Part shown: piece after piece, positions 36,864-45,877 of the stretch
Position numbering within the stretch: the first letter of the stretch is position 1
Layout of the letters: each line of letters opens with the position of its first letter
Made by a program: the position numbers and the translations under genes
From: Agrobacterium tumefaciens str. B6
GTDB lineage: Bacteria > Pseudomonadota > Alphaproteobacteria > Rhizobiales > Rhizobiaceae
Assembly (NCBI RefSeq): GCF_001541315.1
Contig: NZ_LMVK01000013.1
Location: 50,008-114,007, forward strand
DNA: 64,000 nucleotides
Reading direction: 5' to 3'
The notes under the pieces: model-generated
Database searches by the model: none
The model's input: only the letters and a program-made list of their open reading frames with translations
Told to the model about the DNA's origin: nothing

Positions 36864-37832
36864 ATGACCAATCCCGGCTTGCAACTCAAAACCCTTCTCA
36901 CCGATCCTCTGACCATTGCCATTGGCACGTCCGCCTTCCTTTTGCTGGTCGGGGAATTGCTCTCGCCCGGTTTTGCACAGGGCTCGCAGATCGTGCGGTT
37001 GCTGACCATCGCCGCCATTCTCGGCATCGTCGCGGCGGGGCAGAACCTCGTCATCCTCGGCGGACGCGAAGGCATCGATCTTTCCGTTGGTGCGATGATC
37101 TCGCTCGGCGCGGTCCTTGCCGGCAACATGATGAACGGCCAGAATGCCGGCATTCCGCTTGCCATTCTCGTTGCGGGCGGCATTCCTTTCCTGATCGGCC
37201 TCATCAACGGCCTCGGCATCACCTTCGTGCGTATTCCGCCGCTGGTGATGACGCTCGGCATGACGGCGGTCATTCAGGGCGGTCTGGTGGTTTATTCGCA
37301 GGGCGTTCCATCAGGTGCGGCGGCACCGCTGCTGGCGGGCTTCATCAACCGTCCGTTCATCTTCGGCATTCCCGGCGTGCTCTTCGTCTGGCTGGGCATC
37401 GCCGCGATCATGCTGTTCGTGCTGCGCCGCACGGCCTTCGGTTTCGCCATCTATGCCATCGGCTCGAATGAGAGAGCGGCGACGCTCACCGGATTGCCCG
37501 TCTCCCTGATTCGCACGCTGCTTTACGGCCTGTCCGGCCTGTTTGCCGGGCTGACCGGGGTCTGCGTCATCGGTTACACCGGCACGTCCTTCATCTCCGT
37601 TGGCGACCAATATGTGCTTCCGTCGATCATCGCTGTCGTCATCGGCGGCACCTCGCTTGCAGGTGGTGCGGGCGGATATGTCGGAACCATGGCCGGGGCA
37701 GTTGCGCTCACCATTCTGCAAAGCGTACTGATAACGCTCAACCTCGATGTATGGGCACGGCAGATCATATTCGGTGTCACGTTGCTAGCGCTGATGCTGC
37801 TTTATGGCCGCCAAAAGCAGTTGCGTGTGTGA
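36864..37832 (+). CDS. Sugar ABC permease (CUT2), second
   Basis: 322 residues of the same RbsC family: NLVILGGREGIDLSVGAMIS near residue 56 and VVIGGTSLAGGAGGYVGTMA near 254. It begins one base after the first permease and ends four bases before the LacI regulator. Two non-identical permeases in one CUT2 system are common in rhizobia. Confidence 0.92.
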   Translation: MTNPGLQLKTLLTDPLTIAIGTSAFLLLVGELLSPGFAQGSQIVRLLTIAAILGIVAAGQNLVILGGREGIDLSVGAMISLGAVLAGNMMNGQNAGIPLAILVAGGIPFLIGLINGLGITFVRIPPLVMTLGMTAVIQGGLVVYSQGVPSGAAAPLLAGFINRPFIFGIPGVLFVWLGIAAIMLFVLRRTAFGFAIYAIGSNERAATLTGLPVSLIRTLLYGLSGLFAGLTGVCVIGYTGTSFISVGDQYVLPSIIAVVIGGTSLAGGAGGYVGTMAGAVALTILQSVLITLNLDVWARQIIFGVTLLALMLLYGRQKQLRV

Positions 37833-37835
37833 CAG

Positions 37836-38858
37836 ATGAGCAAAGACCAAGGTTCGAATATCAGGGAAGTTGCAGCTCTCGCGGGCGTTTCGATCGCGAC
37901 CGTATCACGGGCGCTGCAGCAACCCGACAAGGTTCGCCCGGAAACCCGGAAGAAGGTTTTCGACGCCGTCCGGCAGGCGAACTTCGTTCCCAATGCGCAG
38001 GCGGCGAGCTTCCGGCGTCAATCCAACAACACCGTCATCCTTCTCGTTCGCGATATCGGTAACCCGTTTTATCTCGAAATCTACAAGGGTGTGGAGGAAG
38101 CGGCCGGCGAAGCGGGTTTCAAGGTGCTGATGGGCGATGCTCGCAACGACGAGCACCGCGTGGCGACCCATATCGACATGGTGCGCCAGAAACATGCCGA
38201 CGGCCTGATCCTGATGACTGGCCAGTTCCCGTCCGAGCTTCTCGATCAGGGCGATGCGCTGCCGCCGATTGTCATTGCGTCGGAGACGGTGCCCGGCCTC
38301 GCGCTGCCGACCGTCAAGGTCGATAACCGCGCCGCCTCCATCAACGCCATGCGCTACCTCATAGAGGCCGGACACAAAAGGATCGTGCATCTGGCCGGTC
38401 CCGTGCCGGAAAGTCTGGCGCAGGAGCGTTTCGACGGTTACCGCGATGCACTTGCCGAGGCCGATATTGCTTATGCCGACGAACTTGTTGTGACGGGCGA
38501 TTACAGCATCGAGGCCGGCCGTCAGGCGATTGCAGGTCTTCTTGAAAATGGCATTGCCTTCACCGCGATCTTCGCATCGAGCGACCAGATGGCGATCGGT
38601 GCGATCAGCGAGTTGCGGGGCAGGGGCCTGTCGGTTCCGTCCGATGTCTCGGTCATCGGCTTCGACGACATCATCTTCGCCAATGCCTTCGAACCGCCGC
38701 TGACGACGGTGCGCCAGCCCCGGCAGGAGATGGGCCGCAAGGCCATGGCGCTGATGGTAGACCGGCTGAACGGCAAACGCACGGCCGAAACCATCGTGCT
38801 GGATACGGAACTGGTGGTGCGCGGCTCGGTCGCGCCCTGCCGCCCGCCGCACCGGTAG
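37836..38858 (+). CDS. LacI-family regulator of the CUT2/ketosugar cluster
   Basis: 340 residues. N-terminal helix-turn-helix IREVAALAGVSIATVSRALQ, hinge region FVPNAQAASFRRQSNNTVI, then an effector-binding domain (SDVSVIGFDDIIFANAFEPP). It lies within the operon, between the transporter and the enzyme genes, so it probably represses its own operon through the twin operators at 33231-33268 and is relieved by a substrate or intermediate. Confidence 0.92.
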   Translation: MSKDQGSNIREVAALAGVSIATVSRALQQPDKVRPETRKKVFDAVRQANFVPNAQAASFRRQSNNTVILLVRDIGNPFYLEIYKGVEEAAGEAGFKVLMGDARNDEHRVATHIDMVRQKHADGLILMTGQFPSELLDQGDALPPIVIASETVPGLALPTVKVDNRAASINAMRYLIEAGHKRIVHLAGPVPESLAQERFDGYRDALAEADIAYADELVVTGDYSIEAGRQAIAGLLENGIAFTAIFASSDQMAIGAISELRGRGLSVPSDVSVIGFDDIIFANAFEPPLTTVRQPRQEMGRKAMALMVDRLNGKRTAETIVLDTELVVRGSVAPCRPPHR

Positions 38859-38896
38859 CGGCCAGTCGGAATTGTGAATGCAAGGAGTGTAAGGAC

Positions 38897-39946
38897 ATGA
38901 AGACGATCAAAGGCCCGGCGATTTTCCTCGCGCAATTTGTCGGGGACGAAGCCCCCTTCGACACGCTCGACAATCTCGGCCAATGGGCGGCTTCCCTCGG
39001 TTACAAGGGCATTCAGGTGCCGACCGATCCCAAGCTCTTCGATCTCGAGAAAGCCGCCGCCTCCAAGGGTTATTGCGACGATATCAAGGGCCGTCTCGCT
39101 GAGATAGGCGTCGAGATCACCGAGCTTTCGACACATATTCAGGGTCAGCTTGTGGCCGTTCACCCGGCCTATGATGAAATGTTCGACGGTTTTGCACCGG
39201 CCGAACTGCGCGGCAAACCGCAGGCGCGGCAGGAATGGGCGGTCAACCAGCTGAAGTGTGCGGCGAAGGCGTCGCAGCATCTTGGCCTCAAAAGCCATGC
39301 GACTTTCTCCGGTGCGCTCGCATGGCCGTTCGTTTATCCGTGGCCGCAGCGTCCGGCTGGTCTTGTCGAAATGGCCTTTGCCGAACTCGGCAAGCGCTGG
39401 ACACCCATTCTCGACGCTTTCGAGGAGAATGGTGTCGATCTCTGCTATGAACTGCATCCGGGTGAGGATCTGCATGACGGCGTCACCTTCGAGCGTTTTC
39501 TTGACGCCACCGGCAATCATGCGCGCGCCAACATCCTCTACGATCCCTCGCATTTCGTGCTGCAGGCGATGGATTATCTCGATTTCATCGACATCTATCA
39601 CGAGCGTATCCGCGCCTTTCACGTCAAGGATGCCGAGTTCAATCCGACGGGCCGCTCGGGTGTTTATGGCGGTTATCAGAGCTGGGTCGACCGGCCGGGA
39701 CGTTTCCGTTCGCTGGGCGACGGGCACGTGGATTTCGGCGCAGTCTTTTCCAAGCTCACCCAATATGATTTCGACGGCTGGGCGGTGCTGGAATGGGAAT
39801 GCGCGCTGAAGCACCCGGAAGACGGCGCGCGTGAGGGCGTAGCCTTCATTGAAAACCACATCATCCGCGTGACCGAGCGGGCTTTCGACGATTTCGCCAA
39901 AAGCGGCGTCGATGATGCCGCCAACCGTCGCCTTCTCGGACTTTGA
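38897..39946 (+). CDS. Sugar phosphate isomerase/epimerase-family TIM barrel (cytoplasmic)
   Basis: 349 residues, no signal peptide, GTAAGGAC before the ATG. Metal-binding residues of the xylose-isomerase-like superfamily appear in VDLCYELHPGEDLHDG, NILYDPSHFVLQAMDY, FHVKDAEFNPTGRSG and AVLEWECALKHPE. Length and neighbours resemble YcjR-like 3-ketosugar epimerases and other isomerase-fold enzymes now known to act on 3-keto-glycosides. The next gene, 11 bp on, is a Gfo/Idh/MocA dehydrogenase, the usual partner. Reaction not provable from sequence. Confidence 0.87.
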   Translation: MKTIKGPAIFLAQFVGDEAPFDTLDNLGQWAASLGYKGIQVPTDPKLFDLEKAAASKGYCDDIKGRLAEIGVEITELSTHIQGQLVAVHPAYDEMFDGFAPAELRGKPQARQEWAVNQLKCAAKASQHLGLKSHATFSGALAWPFVYPWPQRPAGLVEMAFAELGKRWTPILDAFEENGVDLCYELHPGEDLHDGVTFERFLDATGNHARANILYDPSHFVLQAMDYLDFIDIYHERIRAFHVKDAEFNPTGRSGVYGGYQSWVDRPGRFRSLGDGHVDFGAVFSKLTQYDFDGWAVLEWECALKHPEDGAREGVAFIENHIIRVTERAFDDFAKSGVDDAANRRLLGL

Positions 39947-39957
39947 AAGGGATAGCC

Positions 39958-41127
39958 ATGTCCTCCGTTACAAAAAAATTCGATAGCCGCCGCATCCGTC
40001 TCGGAATGGTCGGCGGCGGTCAGGGCGCCTTTATCGGTGCGGTGCATCGCATCGCCGCCCGGCTGGATGACCGTTACGAACTCCTGGCCGGCGCGCTTTC
40101 CTCCGATGCGACGCGTGCTAGCGCTTCGGCAACGCTGCTCGGCATCGCGCCGGAGCGCTCCTATGCCTCGTTCGAGGAGATGGCGGCGGTTGAGGCCGGT
40201 CGTGAAGACGGGATCGAGGCGGTCGCCATCGTGACCCCCAACCACCTTCATTTCGCCCCGTCCAAGGCCTTTCTCGAGGCCGGGATCCACGTCATCTGCG
40301 ACAAGCCGGTGACCGCGACACTGGAGGAGGCGAAGGAACTGGCCAAAATCGTCGGGGCATCCGACAGGCTGTTCATTCTGACGCATAATTACACCGGCTA
40401 TGCCATGCTGCGGCAGATGCGGGAGATGATTGCCAGTGGCGATATCGGCAAGCTGCGTCACGTCCAGGCCGAATATGCGCAGGACTGGCTGACCGAAGCG
40501 GTTGAAAAGACCGGGGCGAAGGGCGCGGAATGGCGCACGGACCCCAGCCGCTCCGGCGCGGGCGGGGCAATCGGCGATATCGGCACGCACGCCTTCAACG
40601 CCGCCGCCTTCGTCACGGGCGAAATCCCCAGCAGCCTTTACGCGGATCTGACCTCCTTCGTGCCGGGCCGGCAGCTGGATGACAGCGCCAATATTCTCTT
40701 GCGTTACGAAAGCGGCGCCAAGGGCATGCTCTGGGCAAGCCAGATCGCGGTCGGCAATGAAAACGCCCTGTCGCTCCGGGTCTATGGCGATAAAGGCGGG
40801 CTTGAATGGCACCACCGCGTGCCGGATGAGCTGTGGTTCACGCCTTATGGGGAGCCGAAGCGGCTGATCACCCGCAACGGTGCGGGCGCGGGAGCTGCCG
40901 CCAACCGTGTTAGCCGCGTGCCGTCAGGGCACCCGGAAGGATATCTCGAGGGTTTTGCGACGATCTACCGCGAAGCCGCAGATGCAATCATCGCCAAAAG
41001 GGAGGGAAAAACAGCCGCCGGGGAGGTGATTTACCCCGGCATGGAGGACGGCCTTGCGGGTCTCGCGTTCATCGATGCCGCCGTTCGCTCCAGCCAGACC
41101 TCGACCTGGGTCAAAATCGACATCTAG
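39958..41127 (+). CDS. Gfo/Idh/MocA-family oxidoreductase
   Basis: 389 residues from the ATG at 39958; the frame upstream opens with a TTG inside the previous gene's end and is not used. Rossmann motif RLGMVGGGQGAFIGAVHRIA, catalytic-type HVICDKPVTATLEEAKEL near residue 113, and the substrate-domain signature SGAGGAIGDIGTHAFNAAAF near 200. It is an NAD(P)-dependent sugar dehydrogenase. Together with the preceding isomerase-like enzyme and the GMC dehydrogenase downstream it suggests oxidation or re-reduction of a 3-keto position. Confidence 0.88.
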   Translation: MSSVTKKFDSRRIRLGMVGGGQGAFIGAVHRIAARLDDRYELLAGALSSDATRASASATLLGIAPERSYASFEEMAAVEAGREDGIEAVAIVTPNHLHFAPSKAFLEAGIHVICDKPVTATLEEAKELAKIVGASDRLFILTHNYTGYAMLRQMREMIASGDIGKLRHVQAEYAQDWLTEAVEKTGAKGAEWRTDPSRSGAGGAIGDIGTHAFNAAAFVTGEIPSSLYADLTSFVPGRQLDDSANILLRYESGAKGMLWASQIAVGNENALSLRVYGDKGGLEWHHRVPDELWFTPYGEPKRLITRNGAGAGAAANRVSRVPSGHPEGYLEGFATIYREAADAIIAKREGKTAAGEVIYPGMEDGLAGLAFIDAAVRSSQTSTWVKIDI

Positions 41128-41251
41128 GTCGCAGCCTATCGGAGGAGACGACCCAGGGCACCGGAGGCTGTGCCCGGCACCTGCCCGGTCAAGGAGACCG
41201 AGAAGGGTGGGCGTGTCGTCACATTGATCAAACGGAAAGGGAGTTACGCGT

Positions 41252-42106
41252 TTGAAAACGTTCAAGTCAAAACTTGCAGGCATGGCATTCGTCGTCGGAC
41301 TGGCGGCCGGTTTCGCAAATCCGGTTTTTGCCGATGACAGCAAGACGCTGCCGATCGCCGCGCAGATGTACACCCTGCGCAATTCTGGAACGCTGGAAGA
41401 ACAGCTTGCCATCCTCAACCGCGCAGGCGTTTCCGCCGTGGAAACGGTGGACATGCAGAAGGTCAGCGCCAGCGAACTGAACACGCTTCTCGAAAAGCAC
41501 AAGATCAAGGTTATTTCTTCGCACGTGCCGATCGACAAGCTGCGCGGCAATCTCGACGAGGTCATCACCGAGCAGAAGGCCGTCGGCAATCCTGTCGTGA
41601 CCGTGCCTTTCCTGAAGCCGGAAGACCGTCCGAAGGACGCCGCAGGCTGGACTGCCTTCGGCAAGGAGCTCGGCGGATATGCGGACAAACTGTCTGCGGC
41701 AGGCCTCTCCATGGCCTACCACAATCACGACTTTGAAATGGTCAAGTTCGACGGCAAGACCGCGCTGGAACTGCTGCTCGATGCCGCTGGCCCGAAACTG
41801 CAGGCCGAAGTTGATGTCGCCTGGGTGGCGCGCAGCGGCAATGATCCGGCCGAATTCCTCGGCACCTTGAAGGGCAAGGTTTTTGCCATCCACGCCAAGG
41901 ACAATGCGCCTGCGGGAACGGCGGAAAACGAGCGCGGCTTTGCGACGCTCGGCACCGGCATTCTCGACTGGAAGACGATCCTGCCGGCGGCAAAACAGGC
42001 CGGCGCAAAATGGTTCATCCTTGAACACGACCTTCCGCTCGATGCCGAAGCCGTCGTGACCAAGGGCAATGCGTTCCTGAGCGAACGTCTTCCGACCATT
42101 CAGTAA
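41252..42106 (+). CDS. Exported sugar phosphate isomerase/epimerase-family protein
   Basis: 284 residues starting at TTG 41252, with AAAGGGAG about 7 nt upstream. This start gives a complete signal peptide (KLAGMAFVVGLAAGFANPVFADD), while the first ATG (41282) would lose its basic end. The mature part is a metal-type TIM barrel: HNHDFEMVKFDG, LQAEVDVAWVARSG, FAIHAKDNAPAGTAENE and WFILEHDLPLDAE. An isomerase-fold protein in the periplasm is unusual, because most act on cytoplasmic substrates. Next to an exported glucoside dehydrogenase it could act on 3-keto-glycosides there. It follows a 124-bp gap, so it may have its own promoter. Confidence 0.85.
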   Translation: MKTFKSKLAGMAFVVGLAAGFANPVFADDSKTLPIAAQMYTLRNSGTLEEQLAILNRAGVSAVETVDMQKVSASELNTLLEKHKIKVISSHVPIDKLRGNLDEVITEQKAVGNPVVTVPFLKPEDRPKDAAGWTAFGKELGGYADKLSAAGLSMAYHNHDFEMVKFDGKTALELLLDAAGPKLQAEVDVAWVARSGNDPAEFLGTLKGKVFAIHAKDNAPAGTAENERGFATLGTGILDWKTILPAAKQAGAKWFILEHDLPLDAEAVVTKGNAFLSERLPTIQ

Positions 42107-42132
42107 ACACTGCCAGTAAAACCAGAACCGCT

Positions 42133-42155
42133 CCCCGGCGGCCGGTTCGCCGGGG
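42133..42155 (+). terminator. Hairpin after the exported isomerase-like gene
   Basis: CCCCGGCG and CGCCGGGG form an 8-bp stem around a 7-nt loop in the 149-bp gap before the GMC gene. No T-run follows, so termination may be partial. Confidence 0.45.
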
Positions 42156-42255
42156 GCGCATGAGGTTCGACAGACACATAACCAGTTTCCGCCGCGTCGC
42201 GACGGGAAGCGCTTTGTCCTGTCGTTTTTTCCAAACTCATATCGGAGGAGTTATC

Positions 42256-43941
42256 ATGGCAAACAATCATTATGATGCGATTGTTGTCGGCTCGGGCATC
42301 AGTGGAGGCTGGGCCGCAAAGGAACTCACGCAAAAGGGCCTGAAGGTCCTGATGCTGGAGCGCGGCCGCAACATCGAGCACATCACCGACTATCAGAATG
42401 CCGACAAGGAAGCCTGGGATTACCCCCATCGCAACCGCGCCACGCAGGAAATGAAGGCGAAATATCCCGTTCTCAGCCGCGATTATCTGCTGGAAGAGGC
42501 AACGCTCGGCATGTGGGCCGATGAGCAGGAAACACCCTATGTCGAGGAAAAGCGCTTCGACTGGTTCCGTGGATACCATGTCGGCGGCCGCTCGCTGCTC
42601 TGGGGACGCCAGACCTATCGCTGGTCGCAGACGGATTTCGAGGCCAATGCGAAAGACGGCATCGCCGTCGACTGGCCGATCCGTTATGAAGACGTCTCAC
42701 CCTGGTATGATTATGTCGAGCGCTTCGCCGGCATTTCCGGCAGCCGCGAGGGGCTAGACATTCTCCCTGACGGCGAATTCCTGCCGCCCATTCCGCTCAA
42801 TTTCGTGGAGCAGGATGTGGCCAGCCGGCTGAAGAAAGCGTTCAAGGGCACGCGCCACCTCATCAATTCGCGCTGCGCCAACATTACCCAGGAACTTCCC
42901 GATCAGGAGCGCACGCGCTGTCAGTTCCGCAACAAGTGCCGGCTGGGCTGTCCCTTCGGCGGCTATTTCAGCACGCAGGCGTCCACCCTGCCTGCGGCGG
43001 TCGCCACCGGCAATCTCACTTTGCGGCCTTTCTCCATCGTCAAGGAAATCCTCTACGACAAGGACAGGAAGAAGGCGCGCGGTGTCGAGATCATCGACGC
43101 AGAAACCAACCTGACCTATGAATACACCGCCGACATCATCTTCCTGAACGCCTCGACGCTGAACTCGACATGGGTGCTGATGAATTCGGCCACCGATGTC
43201 TGGGAAGGCGGGCTTGGCAGCAGCTCCGGCGAACTCGGCCACAACGTGATGGACCACCATTTCCGCATGGGTGCGACAGGCCAGGTGGAAGGTTTCGACG
43301 ACTTCTACTTCAAGGGCCGTCGTCCGGCGGGTTTCTACATTCCGCGTTTCCGCAATACCGGCGACGACAAGCGCAAATATCTGCGTGGTTTCGGGTATCA
43401 GGGCTCGGCCAGCCGTTCGCGCTGGGAACGGGAAATCGCCGAGCTCAATATCGGAGCCGATTACAAGGAAGCGCTGACCGAACCGGGCGGCTGGACCATC
43501 GGCATGACCGCTTTCGGCGAAATGCTGCCCTATCACGAGAACCGCGTGAAGCTCGATCATGAGAAGAAGGACAAATGGGGCCTGCCTGTCCTCTCCATGA
43601 ATGTCGAGATGAAGCAGAACGAACTCGACATGCGCGAAGACATGGTCAATGACGCCGTCGAGATGTTCGAGGCGGTCGGCATCAAGAACGTCAAACCCTC
43701 CAGGGGCAGCTATGCACCCGGCATGGGCATTCACGAAATGGGAACGGCCCGCATGGGGCGTGACCCGAAAACCTCCGTCCTCAACGGCAACAACCAGGTC
43801 TGGGATGCACAGAACGTCTTCGTGACTGATGGTGCCTGCATGACCTCGGCTTCCTGCGTCAACCCGTCTTTGACCTACATGGCGCTGACGGCGCGTGCAG
43901 CCGAATTTGCCGTTTCCGAACGCAAGAAGGGGAACCTGTGA
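42256..43941 (+). CDS. GMC-family dehydrogenase, glucoside 3-dehydrogenase-like large subunit
   Basis: 561 residues from the ATG at 42256 (CGGAGGAG upstream). FAD-binding motif DAIVVGSGISGGWAAKEL at the N-terminus; GMC C-terminal segment GACMTSASCVNPSLTYMALT with His in MGIHEMGTARMG. A cysteine cluster RCQFRNKCRLGCPFGG near residue 220 resembles the iron-sulfur ligand set of FAD glucose dehydrogenase and related GMC enzymes with a small subunit. With the small subunit and cytochrome c that follow, it matches the glucoside 3-dehydrogenases that make 3-keto sugars in Agrobacterium. It has no signal of its own and would be exported with its Tat-borne partner. Confidence 0.87.
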   Translation: MANNHYDAIVVGSGISGGWAAKELTQKGLKVLMLERGRNIEHITDYQNADKEAWDYPHRNRATQEMKAKYPVLSRDYLLEEATLGMWADEQETPYVEEKRFDWFRGYHVGGRSLLWGRQTYRWSQTDFEANAKDGIAVDWPIRYEDVSPWYDYVERFAGISGSREGLDILPDGEFLPPIPLNFVEQDVASRLKKAFKGTRHLINSRCANITQELPDQERTRCQFRNKCRLGCPFGGYFSTQASTLPAAVATGNLTLRPFSIVKEILYDKDRKKARGVEIIDAETNLTYEYTADIIFLNASTLNSTWVLMNSATDVWEGGLGSSSGELGHNVMDHHFRMGATGQVEGFDDFYFKGRRPAGFYIPRFRNTGDDKRKYLRGFGYQGSASRSRWEREIAELNIGADYKEALTEPGGWTIGMTAFGEMLPYHENRVKLDHEKKDKWGLPVLSMNVEMKQNELDMREDMVNDAVEMFEAVGIKNVKPSRGSYAPGMGIHEMGTARMGRDPKTSVLNGNNQVWDAQNVFVTDGACMTSASCVNPSLTYMALTARAAEFAVSERKKGNL

Positions 43942-44501
43942 TGAACAGACGCGAACTGCTGAAACTGATAGCCATTGCCACCGGCCTTCCGCTGATCGGC
44001 GCGGATGTCCTGACGGCCGCGGAAAATGCTGCCAAGCCTGCCGGCGCTGGCCATGTCTTTACACCGGAGGAAATCCGCTTTCTGGACGAAGTGGCGGAGA
44101 CCATCATTCCGCGCACTTCCACGCCCGGTGCGAAGGATGCCGAAGTGGGTGCATTCATGGCCGTCTATGCGGCTGATTGCTACACCGACGAGCAGCGAAC
44201 GCTCTTCCTTTCGGCAATTTCCGACATCGAGAAGCGCAGCCAGACCGAACACAAGAAGGCCTTTCTGGAGCTGACGGCGGAACAGCGGCAGGCGCTACTT
44301 TCGGCGCTGGACAAGCAGGCCAAGGCGGAACAGACACCGGCGAAACCGCATGCCTTTACGCTGGTCAAACAACTGACGCTGCTCGGCTTCTTCACGTCGA
44401 AGATCGGGGCCACGGAAGTTCTCGTCTACGACGAGATTCCCGGTGGTTTCGAAGACCGCATTTCCTACAAGAGGGGCACGCCTGCCTGGGGCACGACCTA
44501 A
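43941..44501 (+). CDS. Gluconate 2-dehydrogenase subunit 3-like small subunit
   Basis: 186 residues. The N-terminus MNRRELLKLIAIATGLPLIG is a twin-arginine type signal, expected to carry the folded GMC-small subunit complex through the Tat system. The body has the subunit 3 pattern (FTPEEIRFLDEVAETIIPRT, AFLELTAEQRQALLSALDKQ, FFTSKIGATEVLVYDEIPGG). It starts at ATG 43941, sharing one base with the GMC stop, and is essential for maturation in characterised relatives. Confidence 0.88.
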   Translation: MNRRELLKLIAIATGLPLIGADVLTAAENAAKPAGAGHVFTPEEIRFLDEVAETIIPRTSTPGAKDAEVGAFMAVYAADCYTDEQRTLFLSAISDIEKRSQTEHKKAFLELTAEQRQALLSALDKQAKAEQTPAKPHAFTLVKQLTLLGFFTSKIGATEVLVYDEIPGGFEDRISYKRGTPAWGTT

Positions 44502-44513
44502 AGAGAGAACTGT

Positions 44514-44541
44514 TGGCCCGTCCGCATTTGTGGACGGGCCA
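44514..44541 (+). terminator. Hairpin between the small subunit and cytochrome c genes
   Basis: TGGCCCGTCC and GGACGGGCCA form a perfect 10-bp stem with an 8-nt loop, 12 bases after the small-subunit stop. It probably modulates rather than ends transcription because cytochrome c follows on the same strand after 26 bases. Confidence 0.5.
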
Positions 44542-44567
44542 CACTCAAGCGGCAAGACAAGGATGAC

Positions 44568-44966
44568 ATGATGCGCAATATAATAATCATCGCGGCGGCA
44601 ATGGTCGCCGCAAGCGCCATTCCCGCTCTCTCCGAGGGTGATGTTGCCAAGGGGGAGGCGGTCTTCAAGCGCTGTTCCGCCTGTCACGCCATCGGCGAGG
44701 GTGCGAAAAACAGGATCGGCCCACAGCTTAACGGCATCATTGGCCGTGCGGCGGGCGGCGTGCCTGACTATACTTATTCGAGTGCGATGAAAAAAGCGGG
44801 CGAGGACGGTCTCGTCTGGACGCCGGAGGAATTGCGGGATTTCCTGAGCGCGCCAAAAAAGAAAATACCCGGAAACAAGATGGCGCTGGCCGGCATCAGC
44901 AAGCCGGAAGATCTGGACAATCTCATCGCCTATATTGAAAGCGCGGCCTCAAAGCCGGTTGAGTGA
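44568..44966 (+). CDS. Class I cytochrome c, likely electron acceptor of the GMC dehydrogenase
   Basis: 132 residues with a signal peptide (NIIIIAAAMVAASAIPALS). The haem motif CSACH lies near residue 36 and a methionine ligand is in IPGNKMALAG near 103. Overall it resembles cytochrome c2/c550. Two ATGs stand side by side at 44568 and 44571; either could be used. Position at the end of the dehydrogenase set suggests it passes electrons from sugar oxidation to the respiratory chain. Confidence 0.88.
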   Translation: MMRNIIIIAAAMVAASAIPALSEGDVAKGEAVFKRCSACHAIGEGAKNRIGPQLNGIIGRAAGGVPDYTYSSAMKKAGEDGLVWTPEELRDFLSAPKKKIPGNKMALAGISKPEDLDNLIAYIESAASKPVE

Positions 44967-45036
44967 GAGCCGGGGGCTACCCAGTCGAGGCCCGCCCTTG
45001 GCGAAGGCCAAGCACATGGAGGCGGGCGCCTCCACT

Positions 45037-45744
45037 CTACACCTGGCTGGCTTCGCCTTCCGCCCGCTGGGCAAGGCCCGGCAGATTGCAGACCAGAAGC
45101 TTCTGCCGCCCGCCCTGCACCAGCCCCTTGGTCTCCCAGCTGCTGAGAATGCGCGAAACGGTGTGCAGCGTCGTGCCGGTCATTTCGGCGATATCCTGAC
45201 GCGAAATCGGGAAGTCGATACGGATGCCGTCCACCTCCTTGCGGCCCGCCTGCTGCGAAAGGCGCAGCACTGCATGGGCCACCCGGCGCTCCACTTCCTG
45301 CGTCGACATTTCGCGGATGCGCGTATGGGCTTCCTCGAGACGCTGGCCGATGGTCTGCATGGCTGAGACGGCAAGATGCGGGTTCTGCTCGACGAATTGC
45401 GGCCAGAGATCCGTCTGCCAGGACAGGATCACGCTTTCGGCAGCCGTCGTTGCGGTGCCGGGATAATCGGCCCGCTGCAGCGCCCTTGCGAAACCGAAGA
45501 GATCGCCGGGATGCACCACGCGCACGATGATCTGCTGACCGTCATGGGTCACCTGCGTTACCTTCAGGCGGCCGTGGATGAGCAGGAAGAAATGCGTGGC
45601 CGGCCGGCCCTGCTCGAAAATGGCTTCGCCCGCCGGCACGAGCCGGGATGTGGCGTGGGTCAGCAGTCCGTCCAGCTCATCGTCGGCCATCTTGGCAAAC
45701 AAGGCCAGCGACCGGATGACGCTTCGGTCAATCTTCACTTGCAC
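45037..45744 (-). CDS. nnrR: Crp/Fnr-family regulator NnrR
   Basis: 235 residues. Cyclic-nucleotide-like sensor domain (VPAGEAIFEQGRPATHFFLL, GDLFGFARALQRADYP) and C-terminal HTH_Crp. The N-terminal cysteines of FNR are absent, as in the nitric-oxide-responsive NnrR/DNR group. The recognition helix reads LHTVSRILSSW, with His where FNR has Glu (E-xx-SR), which fits a shift from TTGAT to TTGC-type half-sites. It sits downstream of nirV-nirK on the same strand and has an FNR/FixK-like box ahead of it. It should activate nirK, nor and nnrS/nnrU when NO or nitrite is present. Confidence 0.88.
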   Translation of the reverse strand: MQVKIDRSVIRSLALFAKMADDELDGLLTHATSRLVPAGEAIFEQGRPATHFFLLIHGRLKVTQVTHDGQQIIVRVVHPGDLFGFARALQRADYPGTATTAAESVILSWQTDLWPQFVEQNPHLAVSAMQTIGQRLEEAHTRIREMSTQEVERRVAHAVLRLSQQAGRKEVDGIRIDFPISRQDIAEMTGTTLHTVSRILSSWETKGLVQGGRQKLLVCNLPGLAQRAEGEASQV

Positions 45745-45877
45745 CCTCTCCGGTGGTCGGCCGCCGCCACGGTTCCCGCAATGGGCAATCGGGTATCGGC
45801 CTTTTCTGTATCTTCACAATACAGCACTATCACCGGTGGAAGAAGATCAAATGATATAAATCAACTAATTGTTTTAA

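Noticed and set aside
38522..39859. 445-codon reverse frame over the LacI and isomerase-like genes
   Set aside because: Overlaps two good genes on the opposite strand and has no ribosome site or domain.
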